DNA from: Mimachlamys varia
Lineage: Eukaryota; Mollusca; Bivalvia; Pectinida; Pectinidae
Direction of reading: 5' to 3'
Assembly: GCA_947623455.1 (NCBI GenBank)
Contig: OX392530.1
Span: forward strand, 37,355,405 to 37,419,404
Length of the DNA: 64,000 bases
A program made the translations under genes and the position numbers. Every line of letters begins with the position of its first letter. Position 1 is the first letter of the stretch. The notes below the pieces were generated by a model. The model had not been told where the DNA came from, searched no databases, and saw only the letters and a program-made list of their open reading frames with translations. Shown in pieces: positions 50,101-54,002 of the stretch.

Positions 50101-52460
50101 TATTCTGTATCATAACTGACATACCTGTATATATACTGTTTCATAACTGACATACCTGTATATATACTGTATCATACCTGACACACCTGTATATATACTG
50201 TATCATACCTGACACACCTGTATATATACTGTATCATAACAGACACACCTGTATATATACTGTATCATACCTGACACACCTGTATATATAATGTATCATA
50301 ACTGACACGCCTGTATGTATACTGATCCATAACCGACAAATTTTTATATGTACTGTGTCATAACTGACAGATTTATATAGATGCTGTATCATAACTGACA
50401 AATCTGTTTATATACTGTATCCTAACTGATACACTTGTATAGCTACTGTATAATAACTGACACACCTGTAAATATATACTGTATCATAACTGACACACCT
50501 GTTTATATACCGTATCATAACTGACACACCTGTAAATATATACTGTATAATAACTGACACACCTGTAAATATATACTGTATCATAACTGACACACCTGTT
50601 TATATACTGTATCCTAACTGATACACTTGTATAGCTACTGTATAATAACTGACAAACCTGTATATATACTGTATCATAACTGACACATCGGTATTTAATG
50701 ATATTGTATCAAAACTTACAGACCTACAAATATACTGATCCATAACCGACACACCTGAATATATACTGTATCATAATTAACACACCTGTATATATACTGT
50801 ATCATAACTGACACATAGGAATAAATACTACATATCAAAACAGAAATGACCCTTATTCAAATCTATATTGGTAAAACAGGAGCATCTGTACTAATACTCG
50901 ACTGACATGTCTGCAAATTTTGGGTTATACAAAAATGTTTCGCGGATTGATGCAAATTGCAGAGTTTGGTTTTTGCGTCATACACCATAAAACCTTCATG
51001 GGTAATCCTAGTTATTTATGTGATATATCTGTGGAGTTTCATCGTTCACTGATATAACGTATATACTAACTGTATCGTTAATATTAAGTTTATACTTATT
51101 GTATCGTTAATATTACGTATATTCTTACGTAGTTGTCTGTAGGTGATGATGAATGACTGTAGCGTCACACTCTCCCCCAAGTCTACCTGCCAGGATGGCA
51201 TCGGGTCGGTTGCAGCAGTATGACAGCATGTTTTTACGGTCCAATCGGCGGTTGCATTACCGTCCACGGCTAGTGGGGCGAAATAATCCTGGTACGTAGA
51301 ACTCTGTGTGGCTGGCTTGTTCAGGGCAAGGTTTACTAAAAAAGATTTCTTTTCGTTTCAAAATAATTATATCAATTCAATTAGATCTAAACGAAAAATT
51401 GTTTCGTATCATATACATTTGTCGTACTGGAAAGATGGAAACACTAGGGTATGTAATACTCATCTTAAATAGCTTTATCCGTAGTAAAACAACAAAACTA
51501 TATGATAGTCATCTTATTGTATCTTACATTGTATCTACTAGGGCACAGTCGATCCTCGATATCTCGAAGACGACGAAACCATGGGAAGACTTCGACTTAT
51601 CCGAGTAACGTGAGTAAGAATGCTAGTGTAAGCCTAGGCCGGGACCGACAAGATACTTCGTATTAAACGGGATGTTCGAGTTATACGAGTTCGAAATAAT
51701 AGGGTTTATCACCGCACTTAGTCTTATCTATGTACTGAAAAAGCGAGAATATGCAATAATCATCTTAATTGCTCTCATGTGTTGTGGGACAACTAGAGTG
51801 TTTGTCGGATAATCATCTTTATTGGTCTAGCTACAAGAGTATGTGATAAATAAATCCATGTATTTGGCCTTTTTGATTAGGTGAAAAAACGAGAATATGA
51901 TGGTCAACTTAACTGGTTTGTAATCCATATTCCGATTTGATGAAGAGAAGGATATTGGTAATCACTAAGTCTTATGAGTGTATGGTAAATATTAGTATAT
52001 GTTGGTAGATGTTAAAGCAGAACTATATGGATAAGAACGTGTCGAGGTATTCCAAAATCGAGAATTGTGTTTAATGCGATGTGGCTTATGACATTCAATC
52101 ACGCGAGACGATAGAATTATAAAGCCTGAAAACCGTGATTCCTCTCAACGAAAACAATCACTATTGGTCTGTTTGGTTGTGTGGGAATTTTTTGTGGGGA
52201 ATTTATGTTTGAAAAATAGACTAAAAATCTAAGAATCGATCAGCAGGTGTGATAAGTGACCGATTCCCAATTATAGTTTTACTTTCCTTACCATTTATTA
52301 ACAATTAACATATTCTGAAAGGCGATTATATATTATAATTAAGATAGAAAATAATGTTCAGACAAACAATTCATGAAACAAGTATATGTTTTCAAATCTT
52401 ACCTGATGCTGTTGAAATGTGGATACTACAGAGAAAACAGAAGTAAAAGAGGCAGTCCAT
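8136..52460 (-). CDS. Receptor-type protein tyrosine phosphatase with fucolectin-like domain and 16 EGF-like modules (30 exons read, 3' end not found)
   Basis: This is the gene span; the exons are listed separately. The 30 joined exons total 4111 nt, about 1370 residues, and every intron phase closes. Domain order by residue: signal peptide 1-19, fucolectin/F5-8C-like domain about 20-163, sixteen EGF-like modules 163-903, transmembrane helix about 911-930, juxtamembrane linker to about 1100, tyrosine phosphatase domain about 1100-1371. The phosphatase has WPDHGVP (general acid Asp), HCSAGVGRTG (nucleophile Cys and phosphate-binding Arg) and MIQT, so it should dephosphorylate phosphotyrosine in the cytoplasm. 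The ectodomain resembles MEGF/Draper/SREC-type scavenger receptors. The ligand is unknown; a glycan or cell-surface partner is inferred from the domains. Many N-x-S/T sites (NSS, NDT, NFT, NMT, NST, NGT) fit an extracellular glycoprotein. No stop codon or second phosphatase domain was found to the left. Exon calls are strong; function is inferred from families. Confidence 0.9.
8503..8638 (-). CDS. Exon 29: phosphatase domain, P-loop and Q-loop
   Basis: This 136-nt exon lies between GTGTTTCAG and GTAAGTATGG, phase 2 to 0. It completes HCSAGVGRTG, with the phosphate-binding Arg intact, then has TYIGLDALTKHGRYAA, and ends KDRMNMIQTV with the Q-loop Gln. The complete signature argues for an active enzyme. 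An exon of the same length and phase occurs at 63051-63186. Confidence 0.95.
9208..9356 (-). CDS. Exon 28: phosphatase domain, WPD loop and start of active site
   Basis: This 149-nt exon lies between TGTTTACAG and GTAACAAAG, phase 0 to 2. It encodes TIHQLHFTTWPDHGVPTVEQ, carrying the catalytic general-acid Asp, and ends at PLQGPEVVHC, the nucleophilic Cys, with the next Ser codon split across the intron. Confidence 0.95.
9726..9854 (-). CDS. Exon 27: phosphatase domain, KCxxYWP block
   Basis: This 129-nt, phase 0-0 exon lies between CATTTCAG and GTACGTTC. It begins PKCHQYWPNVSE and continues FGTYVVTTVSEKEGSGFTIR and EIQLQHAQ, matching the K-C-x-x-Y-W-P block and the following beta strands of the family. 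Confidence 0.94.
10876..10973 (-). CDS. Exon 26: phosphatase domain, GPKxxTVxxFWxMIW block
   Basis: This 98-nt exon lies between TTATTACAG and GTATGTTT. It encodes GPKDDTVAAFWQMIWE, then NNSGKVIMLANLIELGR, the canonical helix and strand following QYIASQ in receptor phosphatases (M-L-x-N-L-x-E block). Confidence 0.95.
11219..11255 (-). CDS. Exon 25: phosphatase domain, QYIASQG
   Basis: A 37-nt micro-exon lies between ATTTTAG and GTTGGTAT, phase 0 to 1, encoding GMDSERQYIASQ. It matches the family block 'kxRxYIAtQGP' directly after YINASYID. The donor GTTGGT is non-consensus. Confidence 0.9.
11732..11802 (-). CDS. Exon 24: phosphatase domain, YDHSRV and YINASYID
   Basis: This 71-nt exon has acceptor TATGAAG (weak pyrimidine tract) and donor GTAAGTTAAA. 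Joined in phase 1 it gives Y-DHSRVVLETSTGGSD and then YINASYID, the most conserved N-terminal blocks of the phosphatase fold. The homology decides the acceptor: no other AG keeps the frame. Confidence 0.93.
12099..12186 (-). CDS. Exon 23: phosphatase domain, phosphotyrosine loop
   Basis: This 88-nt exon lies between TATCTACAG and GTGAGTTA, phase 0 to 1. It encodes NLPEGLQRPATEG, then NKAKNRFRNILP. The K-N-R-[YF] motif is the phosphotyrosine recognition loop; here the usual Tyr is Phe (codon TTC). Confidence 0.93.
12692..13173 (-). CDS. Exon 22: acidic linker and start of phosphatase domain
   Basis: This is the largest exon, 482 nt, between TTTGAAAAG and GTAGCTGCG, phase 1 in and 0 out. The first 110 or so codons are low complexity: an acidic run (EKEERDADEETEDDNDEDAP), then Ala/Thr/Pro-rich DTAAATAALTPVPATTPAP. 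The end, RILLSGFVTAVKNRKEV then NLEKEFK, is the N-terminal helix that leads into receptor phosphatase domains. Open frames on the opposite strand here are shadows of this exon. Confidence 0.9.
13174..14126. other. Intron 21, no features
   Basis: AT-rich intron with a short purine-rich run (agaaaagaagaagaagaaat) near 14000. Nothing else was recognised. Confidence 0.5.
14127..14191 (-). CDS. Exon 21: basic juxtamembrane segment
   Basis: This 65-nt exon (phase 2 in, phase 1 out) lies between TATACGTAG and GTAAGC. It encodes RRTLRDRKKDPVEIDIEEYA and then VK. The basic cluster follows the membrane helix as a stop-transfer signal. It also contains an acidic EIDIEEY motif whose Tyr could be phosphorylated (inference). 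Confidence 0.87.
14192..15016. other. Intron 20, no features
   Basis: AT-rich intron between the transmembrane and juxtamembrane exons. I see no repeat or gene in it. Confidence 0.5.
15017..15110 (-). CDS. Exon 20: transmembrane helix
   Basis: This 94-nt exon lies between TTTTTTCAG and GTAGGAATGG, entering in phase 1 and leaving in phase 2. It encodes DYWRAQTK followed by a hydrophobic stretch of about 20 residues, LALYIIAGILFLLAFLVILC, then C-L-R-R. The basic residues just after the helix fit a type I orientation with the phosphatase inside the cell. Confidence 0.92.
15524..15685 (-). CDS. Exon 19: EGF-like module 16 and membrane-proximal stalk
   Basis: This is the longest module exon, 54 codons, phase 1-1, between TTTATAAAG and GTAGGACT. 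It encodes ECPPTRYGEGCLNLCSETC, then CTSGCKPGYQGHACAEP followed by a short cysteine-free stalk ISMKSVDG that leads to the membrane helix in exon 20. Confidence 0.9.
15686..16573. other. Intron 18, no features
   Basis: AT-rich intron between EGF-like modules 15 and 16. Nothing was recognised beyond short open frames without similarity. Confidence 0.5.
16574..16714 (-). CDS. Exon 18: EGF-like module 15
   Basis: This 47-codon phase 1-1 exon lies between CTGTTACAG and GTAGGAAAC. It encodes ACDNWWHGQDCALRCGYC, then CNPVTGVCPNGLCGLGWTG and PTCTER. Confidence 0.9.
17020..17570. repeat. Dispersed repeat ending in a (GGAC)n tract
   Basis: This intronic segment has a repeated 'ggttaccatggcaacc'-like motif (about 17210, 17290 and 17340). 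It ends with gacggacggacggacggga followed by accttattccagaatacc. Such a tail is common in mollusc dispersed repeats. No coding potential. Confidence 0.5.
17966..18103 (-). CDS. Exon 17: EGF-like module 14
   Basis: This 46-codon phase 1-1 exon lies between TATTTCAG and GTACGTAACATG. It encodes CRNGTYGPSCAWPCGAC, then CDHISGVCPTGCSPGYIG and LPCVSS, with an NGT site. Confidence 0.9.
18246..18662. mobile_element. MITE with TIRs starting TACCGTAATTTCCTG
   Basis: The left end TACCGTAATTTCCTGCGTAT and the reverse complement of the right end, TACCGTAATTTCCTGTGTAT, match almost perfectly, followed by CCCGC-rich subterminal repeats on both sides. The interior, about 417 bp overall, is AT-rich and non-coding. 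A TA target-site duplication is possible. Confidence 0.8.
18663..19082. other. Intron 16, part next to exon 16, no features
   Basis: T-rich tract near 18665 and a short direct repeat (ctatataagcagtgtt, twice near 18920). No gene. Confidence 0.4.
19083..19223 (-). CDS. Exon 16: EGF-like module 13
   Basis: This 47-codon phase 1-1 exon lies between TTTGTTAG and GTATATAACG. It encodes GCPLGTYYYNCQKTCNC, then CDPTDPEGICPLEGCKPGW and TGRACNEG. Confidence 0.9.
19512..19649 (-). CDS. Exon 15: EGF-like module 12
   Basis: This 46-codon phase 1-1 exon has donor GTAAGTGTAG. It encodes ECTAGFHGQDCSQVCNC, then CDPVVGTCPNGECDYGWTG and LTCGTS. The acceptor (ATCAAAAG) has a poor pyrimidine tract, so the exact 5' border is slightly less certain, though the frame requires it. 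Confidence 0.88.
20119..21362. repeat. 45-bp tandem array, about 28 units
   Basis: The unit runs from aatgtaccatagcgtcaacg to gggacgcaatacac. There are two main monomer types: a 45-bp form with 'cgtaaaacaaatagg' and a 44-bp form with 'cgtatacaaatagg'. It lies in intron 14. Because 45 is a multiple of three, all frames stay open for long stretches, producing spurious open frames on both strands. Confidence 0.95.
21426..21563 (-). CDS. Exon 14: EGF-like module 11
   Basis: This 46-codon phase 1-1 exon lies between TTTCAACAG and GTAGGTTAG. It encodes ECDANTYGSNCAQTCGAC, then CDHESGVCPDSCEPGYTG and LLCKTG. It is only about 215 bp from exon 13, the closest pair in the ectodomain apart from exons 15/16, and is followed by the 45-bp array. 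Confidence 0.91.
21779..21916 (-). CDS. Exon 13: EGF-like module 10
   Basis: This 46-codon phase 1-1 exon lies between CTTTTTCCAG and GTCAGAGT. It encodes ECDASTFGAGCSKNCGYC, then CDHITGRCPGDCEDGFQQ and PLCKLG. The donor GTCAGA is atypical at +3 but keeps the frame. Confidence 0.88.
22040..22125. mobile_element. Solo end of the 'TCCTCGATATCCAGG' MITE family
   Basis: The segment tcttcctcgatatccaggtg and the following cactgggatattttatagca match one arm of the complete copy at 32198-32498. The opposite arm was not found nearby. Confidence 0.5.
22768..23718. mobile_element. Non-autonomous DNA element with inverted ends (TACAGTTGTGG..ATCGCACAACG)
   Basis: The left end tacagttgtggtatcgcaca and the reverse complement of the right end, tacagttgtgggatcgcaca, agree. 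Each end has about 150 bp of GC-rich subterminal repeats with alternating 'catcgtgc' and 'gttcgcccat' words; the middle is AT-rich. The total is about 950 bp, in intron 12. The open frames at 22725-22986 and 23559-23826 are products of these subrepeats. Confidence 0.75.
24280..24417 (-). CDS. Exon 12: EGF-like module 9
   Basis: This 46-codon phase 1-1 exon lies between TTTTACACAG and GTACTGTAC. It encodes ECPPNQFSNNCQMTCHC, then GGCLPTNGLCIADLGCQPG and WQGPSCSEG. Confidence 0.9.
24770..24920 (-). repeat. tRNA-derived SINE copy (partial)
   Basis: On the minus strand the head reads ggggcagtggtggttaactg, then gttaaggtgttcgg, then a B-box-like aacaggttccaga, resembling a Ser/Leu tRNA head. It is related to the copy at 55185-55316. 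It lies in intron 11. Confidence 0.55.
25051..25185 (-). CDS. Exon 11: EGF-like module 8
   Basis: This 45-codon phase 1-1 exon lies between CATTTCAG and GTAAGTCAAC. It encodes ACSFRTFGESCSQTCFC, then CDHVTGICEVDMCQEGYMG and PTCSDG. Confidence 0.9.
25318..25538. mobile_element. MITE of the 'TCCTCGATA' family, diverged copy
   Basis: The left arm catcctcgataccccaaagt and the right arm's reverse complement catcctcgataccccatggg pair, with looser matching further in. The element is about 220 bp and related to the better preserved copy at 32198-32498. It lies in intron 10. Confidence 0.65.
25540..26510. other. Intron 10, remaining part, no features
   Basis: AT-rich intron sequence with poly-A/T runs. 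Nothing was recognised. Confidence 0.4.
26564..26701 (-). CDS. Exon 10: EGF-like module 7
   Basis: This 46-codon phase 1-1 exon follows CTATTACAG and ends at the strong donor GTAAGTTAAAC. It encodes ECDMYTYGVDCLSTCGYC, then CNHVDGVCPNGCEPGYQ and DKCDTG, with an NVT site. Confidence 0.91.
27107..27235 (-). CDS. Exon 9: EGF-like module 6
   Basis: This 43-codon phase 1-1 exon is the shortest module. It lies between CTTCAG and GTATGATAAA and encodes ACPWNKFSYNCNETCHC, then CPFEYCNNGCEPGWQTLFC. It has NET and NES glycosylation sites. Confidence 0.9.
27300..27500. repeat. Degenerate short tandem repeat
   Basis: There are repeated 'ccaatcaaattaaaatat'-like words of about 17-18 bp, at least eight diverged copies, in intron 8 next to exon 9. 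Confidence 0.6.
27780..28205. repeat. 33-bp tandem array with decayed flank
   Basis: From about 27990, units of the type tatactatagtcctaaatat plus acatctataaaag repeat about five times. Between 27780 and 27990, diverged words (gtctact, gaaacataaat, ataagt) at similar spacing look like older copies. It lies in intron 8. Confidence 0.7.
28297..28527. repeat. 116-bp tandem duplication
   Basis: The segment from atctaatagatctataatta to ggtaccggtac occurs twice head-to-tail (28297-28412 and 28413-28527) with only a few differences, so it is recent. Confidence 0.92.
28651..28788 (-). CDS. Exon 8: EGF-like module 5
   Basis: This 46-codon phase 1-1 exon has acceptor CACTGACAG and donor GTGTGTATC. 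It encodes CEDGMFGVNCMGSCHC, then CDPATGYCPNGDCDKGWMG and PMCSER. Cysteine spacing matches neighbouring modules. Confidence 0.9.
29080..29145. repeat. SINE-like tail fragment
   Basis: tttgttttacgtcctattaa followed by cagcccatgacattta matches the block at 4975 and the T-rich starts at 56445 and 62410. It sits at the edge of the 19-bp array. Confidence 0.45.
29150..31850. repeat. 19-bp tandem array, about 140 units
   Basis: The unit is acttacaagggacataatc. Variants include aactt, actaac, gggcat and catac. The array contains a large internal duplication: the rare unit actttcaagg occurs at 29741 and 30750, and cactatcagg at about 30408 and 31453, so roughly 0.8-1 kb was copied. It lies in intron 7. 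On the transcribed (minus) strand, most units contain CTTGTAAGTGATT, a strong 5' splice-site-like word. Confidence 0.95.
31907..32041 (-). CDS. Exon 7: EGF-like module 4
   Basis: This 45-codon phase 1-1 exon lies between TATTTCAG and GTAGGTTTATC. It reads VCDANTYGPGCNMTCGYC, then CDPELGYCPGPCEPGWNG and TMCMTR. It has NMT, NST and NGT glycosylation sites. The intron after it is filled by the 19-bp satellite, which begins about 50 bp past the donor. Confidence 0.91.
32116..32152. repeat. (CAT)n microsatellite
   Basis: An interrupted run of cat/tca triplets, about twelve units, just upstream of exon 7. Confidence 0.9.
32198..32498. mobile_element. MITE with long inverted repeats (TCCTCGATATCCAGG family)
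   Basis: The left arm (ccatcctcgatatccaggag through ggaatatgtcatagc) and right arm (gccatgacatattccagggg through ggatatcaaaattg) are inverted copies of about 70 bp around a roughly 150-bp middle. It lies in intron 6 and abuts the Tc1 relic. Confidence 0.8.
32540..33240 (-). pseudogene. Degenerate Tc1/mariner-type transposase
   Basis: Read on the minus strand with frame changes, it contains MARSK near 33236, RRTVNRRSNNRQP, then SDENHLLLRPTDGRVEFGRS, an FGGGG-like segment and WPTMSPDINTLEHEWGDRG. The last matches the Tc1 block 'WPaxSPDLNPIEHxWdxLGR' with its catalytic-region Asp. Several stops and shifts show it is dead. The plus-strand open frames at 32786-33256 are shadows. Confidence 0.8.
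33460..34100. other. Intron 6, remaining part, no features
   Basis: AT-rich intron sequence between the Tc1 relic and exon 6. No repeat or gene was recognised. Confidence 0.4.
34103..34240 (-). CDS. Exon 6: EGF-like module 3
   Basis: This 46-codon phase 1-1 exon follows CTGTTTCAG. It reads ACDLWTFGPSCNFTCNC, then CDPVTGVCPDGLCFAGWKP and DTCHEG. The donor is GTTTGG, weaker than the GTAAG-like donors elsewhere in the gene, but the frame and module boundary fix it. An NFT glycosylation site is present. Confidence 0.88.
34355..34445. repeat. 8-bp tandem repeat (ggactgaa)n
   Basis: About ten units of ggactgaa with variants ggactgta and ggactgac, in intron 5. Confidence 0.9.
34750..34850 (+). repeat. 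tRNA-like sequence (tRNA pseudogene or SINE head)
   Basis: The segment holds a B-box-like ggggttcgatacctgg, preceded by an anticodon-loop-like actataaagttctgaggccc. The acceptor and D arms do not fold convincingly by eye, so a functional tRNA is unlikely; a SINE head is more probable. Confidence 0.4.
35142..35276 (-). CDS. Exon 5: EGF-like module 2
   Basis: This 45-codon phase 1-1 exon has acceptor TGTTTTAG and donor GTACATATT. It reads VCFNDTWGDTCTETCYC and then CDVSTGICQDDLCRPGWRG before INCNER, with the cysteine spacing of the other modules and an NDT site. A relic copy of its 5' end with a premature stop lies just upstream at about 35368-35430. Confidence 0.9.
35368..35430 (-). pseudogene. 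Relic duplicate of the exon 5 5' end and its acceptor
   Basis: The sequence repeats the intron end and first codons of exon 5 about 120 bp upstream (acactaaaacataacaaaga shared). Read from the copied acceptor TTTTAG in the same phase it gives CFSDTWGDM and then a stop, against CFNDTWGDT in the real exon. It is a partial tandem duplication that has decayed. Confidence 0.75.
35690..37066. repeat. 51-bp tandem array built from the exon 4/intron 4 junction
   Basis: Units of about 50-52 bp, roughly 25 copies, contain cttttaccttgatcacactt gtccc. Reverse-complemented, this is GGGACAAGTGTGATCAAG|GTAAAAG, the last 18 bases of exon 4 plus its 5' splice site. The rest of the unit (ctccaagtgtagattatatt gac) is intronic. 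Units grow more diverged toward 35700. Open frames here are array artefacts. Confidence 0.92.
37068..37205 (-). CDS. Exon 4: EGF-like module 1
   Basis: This is a 46-codon symmetric phase 1-1 exon with acceptor TATCAAG and donor GTAAAAG. It encodes GCPNGYYGADCNSSCTEGC and continues to CKPTFIGDKCDQG, a cysteine-rich MEGF-type module with one NSS glycosylation site. Its last roughly 18 bases and its donor site have been amplified into the tandem array that fills the following intron (see 35690-37066). Confidence 0.9.
37450..37671 (-). CDS. Exon 3: fucolectin/F5-8C-like domain, second half
   Basis: The 222-nt exon lies between CTCTACAG and GTATGATAC, phase 1-1. Key stretches are VRMSGFQLIISNSSADWGGG, then CYEEIRSNPPYFQAISCFVV, GRYVTYH and IIELCELMAFG. 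The G-R-Y-V strand and the closing LCEL-AFG are typical ends of this fold. It is separated from exon 2 by a 13.5-kb intron that is almost entirely a 31-bp satellite, the largest intron in the gene. Confidence 0.92.
40070..40845 (+). pseudogene. 5'-truncated mariner transposase with 3' terminal repeat
   Basis: The frame is open from TGG at 40070 (WIPHLLTDEQKKTRVTMAKK) to the stop at 40783. It is the catalytic part of a mariner transposase: TGVETWVFYFEPKRK, HDNAPAH and YSPALDPCDYFLF, with 34 residues between the second and third Asp (D34D type). The first Asp is Val (GTT) in TG-V-ETW, so it is predicted inactive. The N-terminal DNA-binding half and left inverted repeat are missing. The right end reads cgaggggtgttccacaaata on the minus strand, next to TA. 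It is inserted in, or captured by, the 31-bp array. Confidence 0.9.
41650..48670. repeat. Higher-order duplication inside the 31-bp array
   Basis: A 486-bp open segment at 41921-42406 recurs identically in translation at 44480-44965 and 46248-46733. Segments at 42772-43197 and 43435-43641 recur at 47161-47586 and 47824-48030. Spacings of 2559, 1768 and 4389 bp show three block copies, the middle one shortened by about 0.8 kb. Confidence 0.9.
51129..51335 (-). CDS. Exon 2: fucolectin/F5-8C-like domain, first half
   Basis: The 207-nt exon lies between TTTTTTAG and GTAAGAAT, phase 1-1. It opens with VNLALNKPATQSSTY, the hallmark start of fucolectin-tachylectin-pentraxin (FTP) and galactose-binding-like domains. 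It then has AVDGNATADW, CCHTAATDPMPSWQVDLGE and FIITYRQL, matching the family pattern of a calcium/sugar-binding jelly-roll ending strands in W-x-V-D-L-G. The role is probably glycan or phospholipid binding outside the cell. I did not verify the specific fucose-binding His/Arg set. Confidence 0.92.
51336..52402. other. Intron 1 with possible dispersed repeat
   Basis: A segment at about 51540-51720 has repeated 'cgagttat/cgagtaac' words (tcgatcctcgatatctcgaa, acttatccgagtaacg, gttcgagttatacgagttcg), suggestive of a non-autonomous element. The rest is AT-rich. Confidence 0.4.
52403..52460 (-). CDS. Exon 1: start codon and signal peptide
   Basis: The minus strand reads CACCATGG around the start, a good Kozak context. 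It is followed by 19 codons, MDCLFYFCFLCSIHISTAS, which form a typical hydrophobic signal peptide with a small-residue cleavage region (STAS). The exon ends in phase 1 before GTAAGAT. The frame continues exactly into exon 2, where the next residues begin a fucolectin-like domain. The 5' UTR and promoter are not resolved; no convincing TATA box is placed. Confidence 0.88.
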
Positions 52461-52923
52461 GGTGTTATAATGTCATAGTGATTCTATCGATACCGGCATC
52501 TAGGTTGGACTTGAGAGGAAGTTGACGACTTTCCGATCATTTCCGGTGATAAAGATTAATACTGTATATCCCCTAGTTATAGTCCAGGCGAATCATTTGT
52601 AGTTTACGAGTCTGAACTTCCGCTGGGATACCTTTGTATACAATAAATCGATGAATAAATAGATAAGCCGAGGTATGGAAGAGAGTTTCCCTTACTCGCC
52701 AATATCTAGATTTACATTTATGCAGAAGTAGGTACATGTTGCACAAACATGTACAGATCAGGTGTATTCAATTCTTAATTGTGTCGTGAGTTCGAAAGAA
52801 AATCAATTTAATTGAAGGAACTTCCTTGACTTAAACAAATCATTAGAAAAAAAATAACAGAAATTAAGGAACATATGGATATGGTCACGCAAACACAGGT
52901 ACCTGATACTTTCTAGTTTTGGA

Positions 52924-52993
52924 CCAATCTGATTAAAATACAGATCTTCACTACCGTAGTGTATATTGAAGATCTGTATTTTAATCAGATTGG
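52924..52993. repeat. Perfect 27-bp inverted repeat (hairpin)
   Basis: ccaatctgattaaaatacag plus atcttca at 52924-52950 is exactly complementary to 52967-52993 across a 16-nt loop. It lies about 460 bp upstream of the start codon. It may be a small MITE or a foldback. Confidence 0.9.
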
Positions 52994-52999
52994 TTTTGG

Positions 53000-54000
53000 A
53001 CATGACCATTGAGAGGGCATATCTTTATAAAAAAAATTATCAAAATCCCCAAAAAGTATAAACTTACTCTGAACATCTTTTTTTAGGTCCAATACTAGCT
53101 GTAACAAATTCTCAGGTCACTATGGTGGCAATGTTGTGTAGTTATGTCACTCTTTGGACGCAACCACACACAAGTCTGTCGCAGATGAGGGCCACTAGAT
53201 CACAGATCGTTTAGTAATGTTAAAAAAATCATTTTGCATGCACTGTTATTCAAATTGTACAAAAGATCCAAACTGAACAACATCTATATCATCTATAGAA
53301 TAAGATGCAGCTGAACCAACTAAAGAGTTGAACTGAACTATACAGATGTTTAGTCCTTCTAGGACTCGTCAGTGAAGCTACGCAGGGACCTAAAATGGGT
53401 AGCCTAGGAGGTGAGTGGTGAAAAAAGAGGTACATGTATAAAACAGCACACTCTGACGTCCTCCTCAGCCTTTGTATAGTTACATGTATTGGGCTCAAGC
53501 AGTATATTGAAACAAAAATGTTACACTAACATTCAAATACACGCATGATATAACGTGTCACCGAGATATAGATGTATGGTCATTAGCCCGGTATTGTTCT
53601 GATATATACCGTAACCGGAAGTACAAAGGAAATAGTACCGGACAGCGAGCTCACCACAAAAGCGTGCGTCGGCGTCTTAGCGAGATTATCTTGATAAGCA
53701 GATTGTACATATTGTATTTACAAAACCTACCATATAAGCTTCGCATTTCCTTCTCATGCAATTGTGACATAGCCTGCTTTTCCTGGATGACCATATTTGT
53801 GGCTAGATGTGTTTTGAAGTAGATATTTTATTAAATGCTTCATGGTTGTTAAAAGTGACACATGTTATAATAGACACCAAAGGAATAATACTATGCATAT
53901 TGTAAAAGTCTTAGAATTGTTAAAAATAAAATGGAGTTTCGTTAAGATGTATTATTGTAAGACTGTAAAATAAGTAATTTTATAAGCTTAATCTGTTATT
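53000..54000. other. Upstream region, no gene recognised
   Basis: Only short open frames without similarity. It could include the promoter of the main gene, but no core element is convincing. Confidence 0.4.
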
Positions 54001-54002
54001 AT

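Larger units (their letters stand above)
37800..50830. repeat. 31-bp satellite array, about 13 kb, roughly 390 units
   Basis: The unit is of the form cctgtatatatactgtatca taactgacaca, with a 35-bp variant (tatacgtactg, mostly 37950-40010) and shorter AT-indel variants. It fills nearly all of intron 2. A mariner fragment interrupts it at 40070-40845. From about 41.6 to 48.6 kb, blocks of 1.8-2.6 kb are nearly identical copies. All long minus-strand Tyr/Val/Ser-rich open frames here are artefacts. Confidence 0.95.

Noticed and set aside
37842..50593. Many Tyr/Val/Ser-rich minus-strand frames of 60-160 codons
   Set aside because: They follow the 31-bp satellite and its duplications exactly, so they are not genes.
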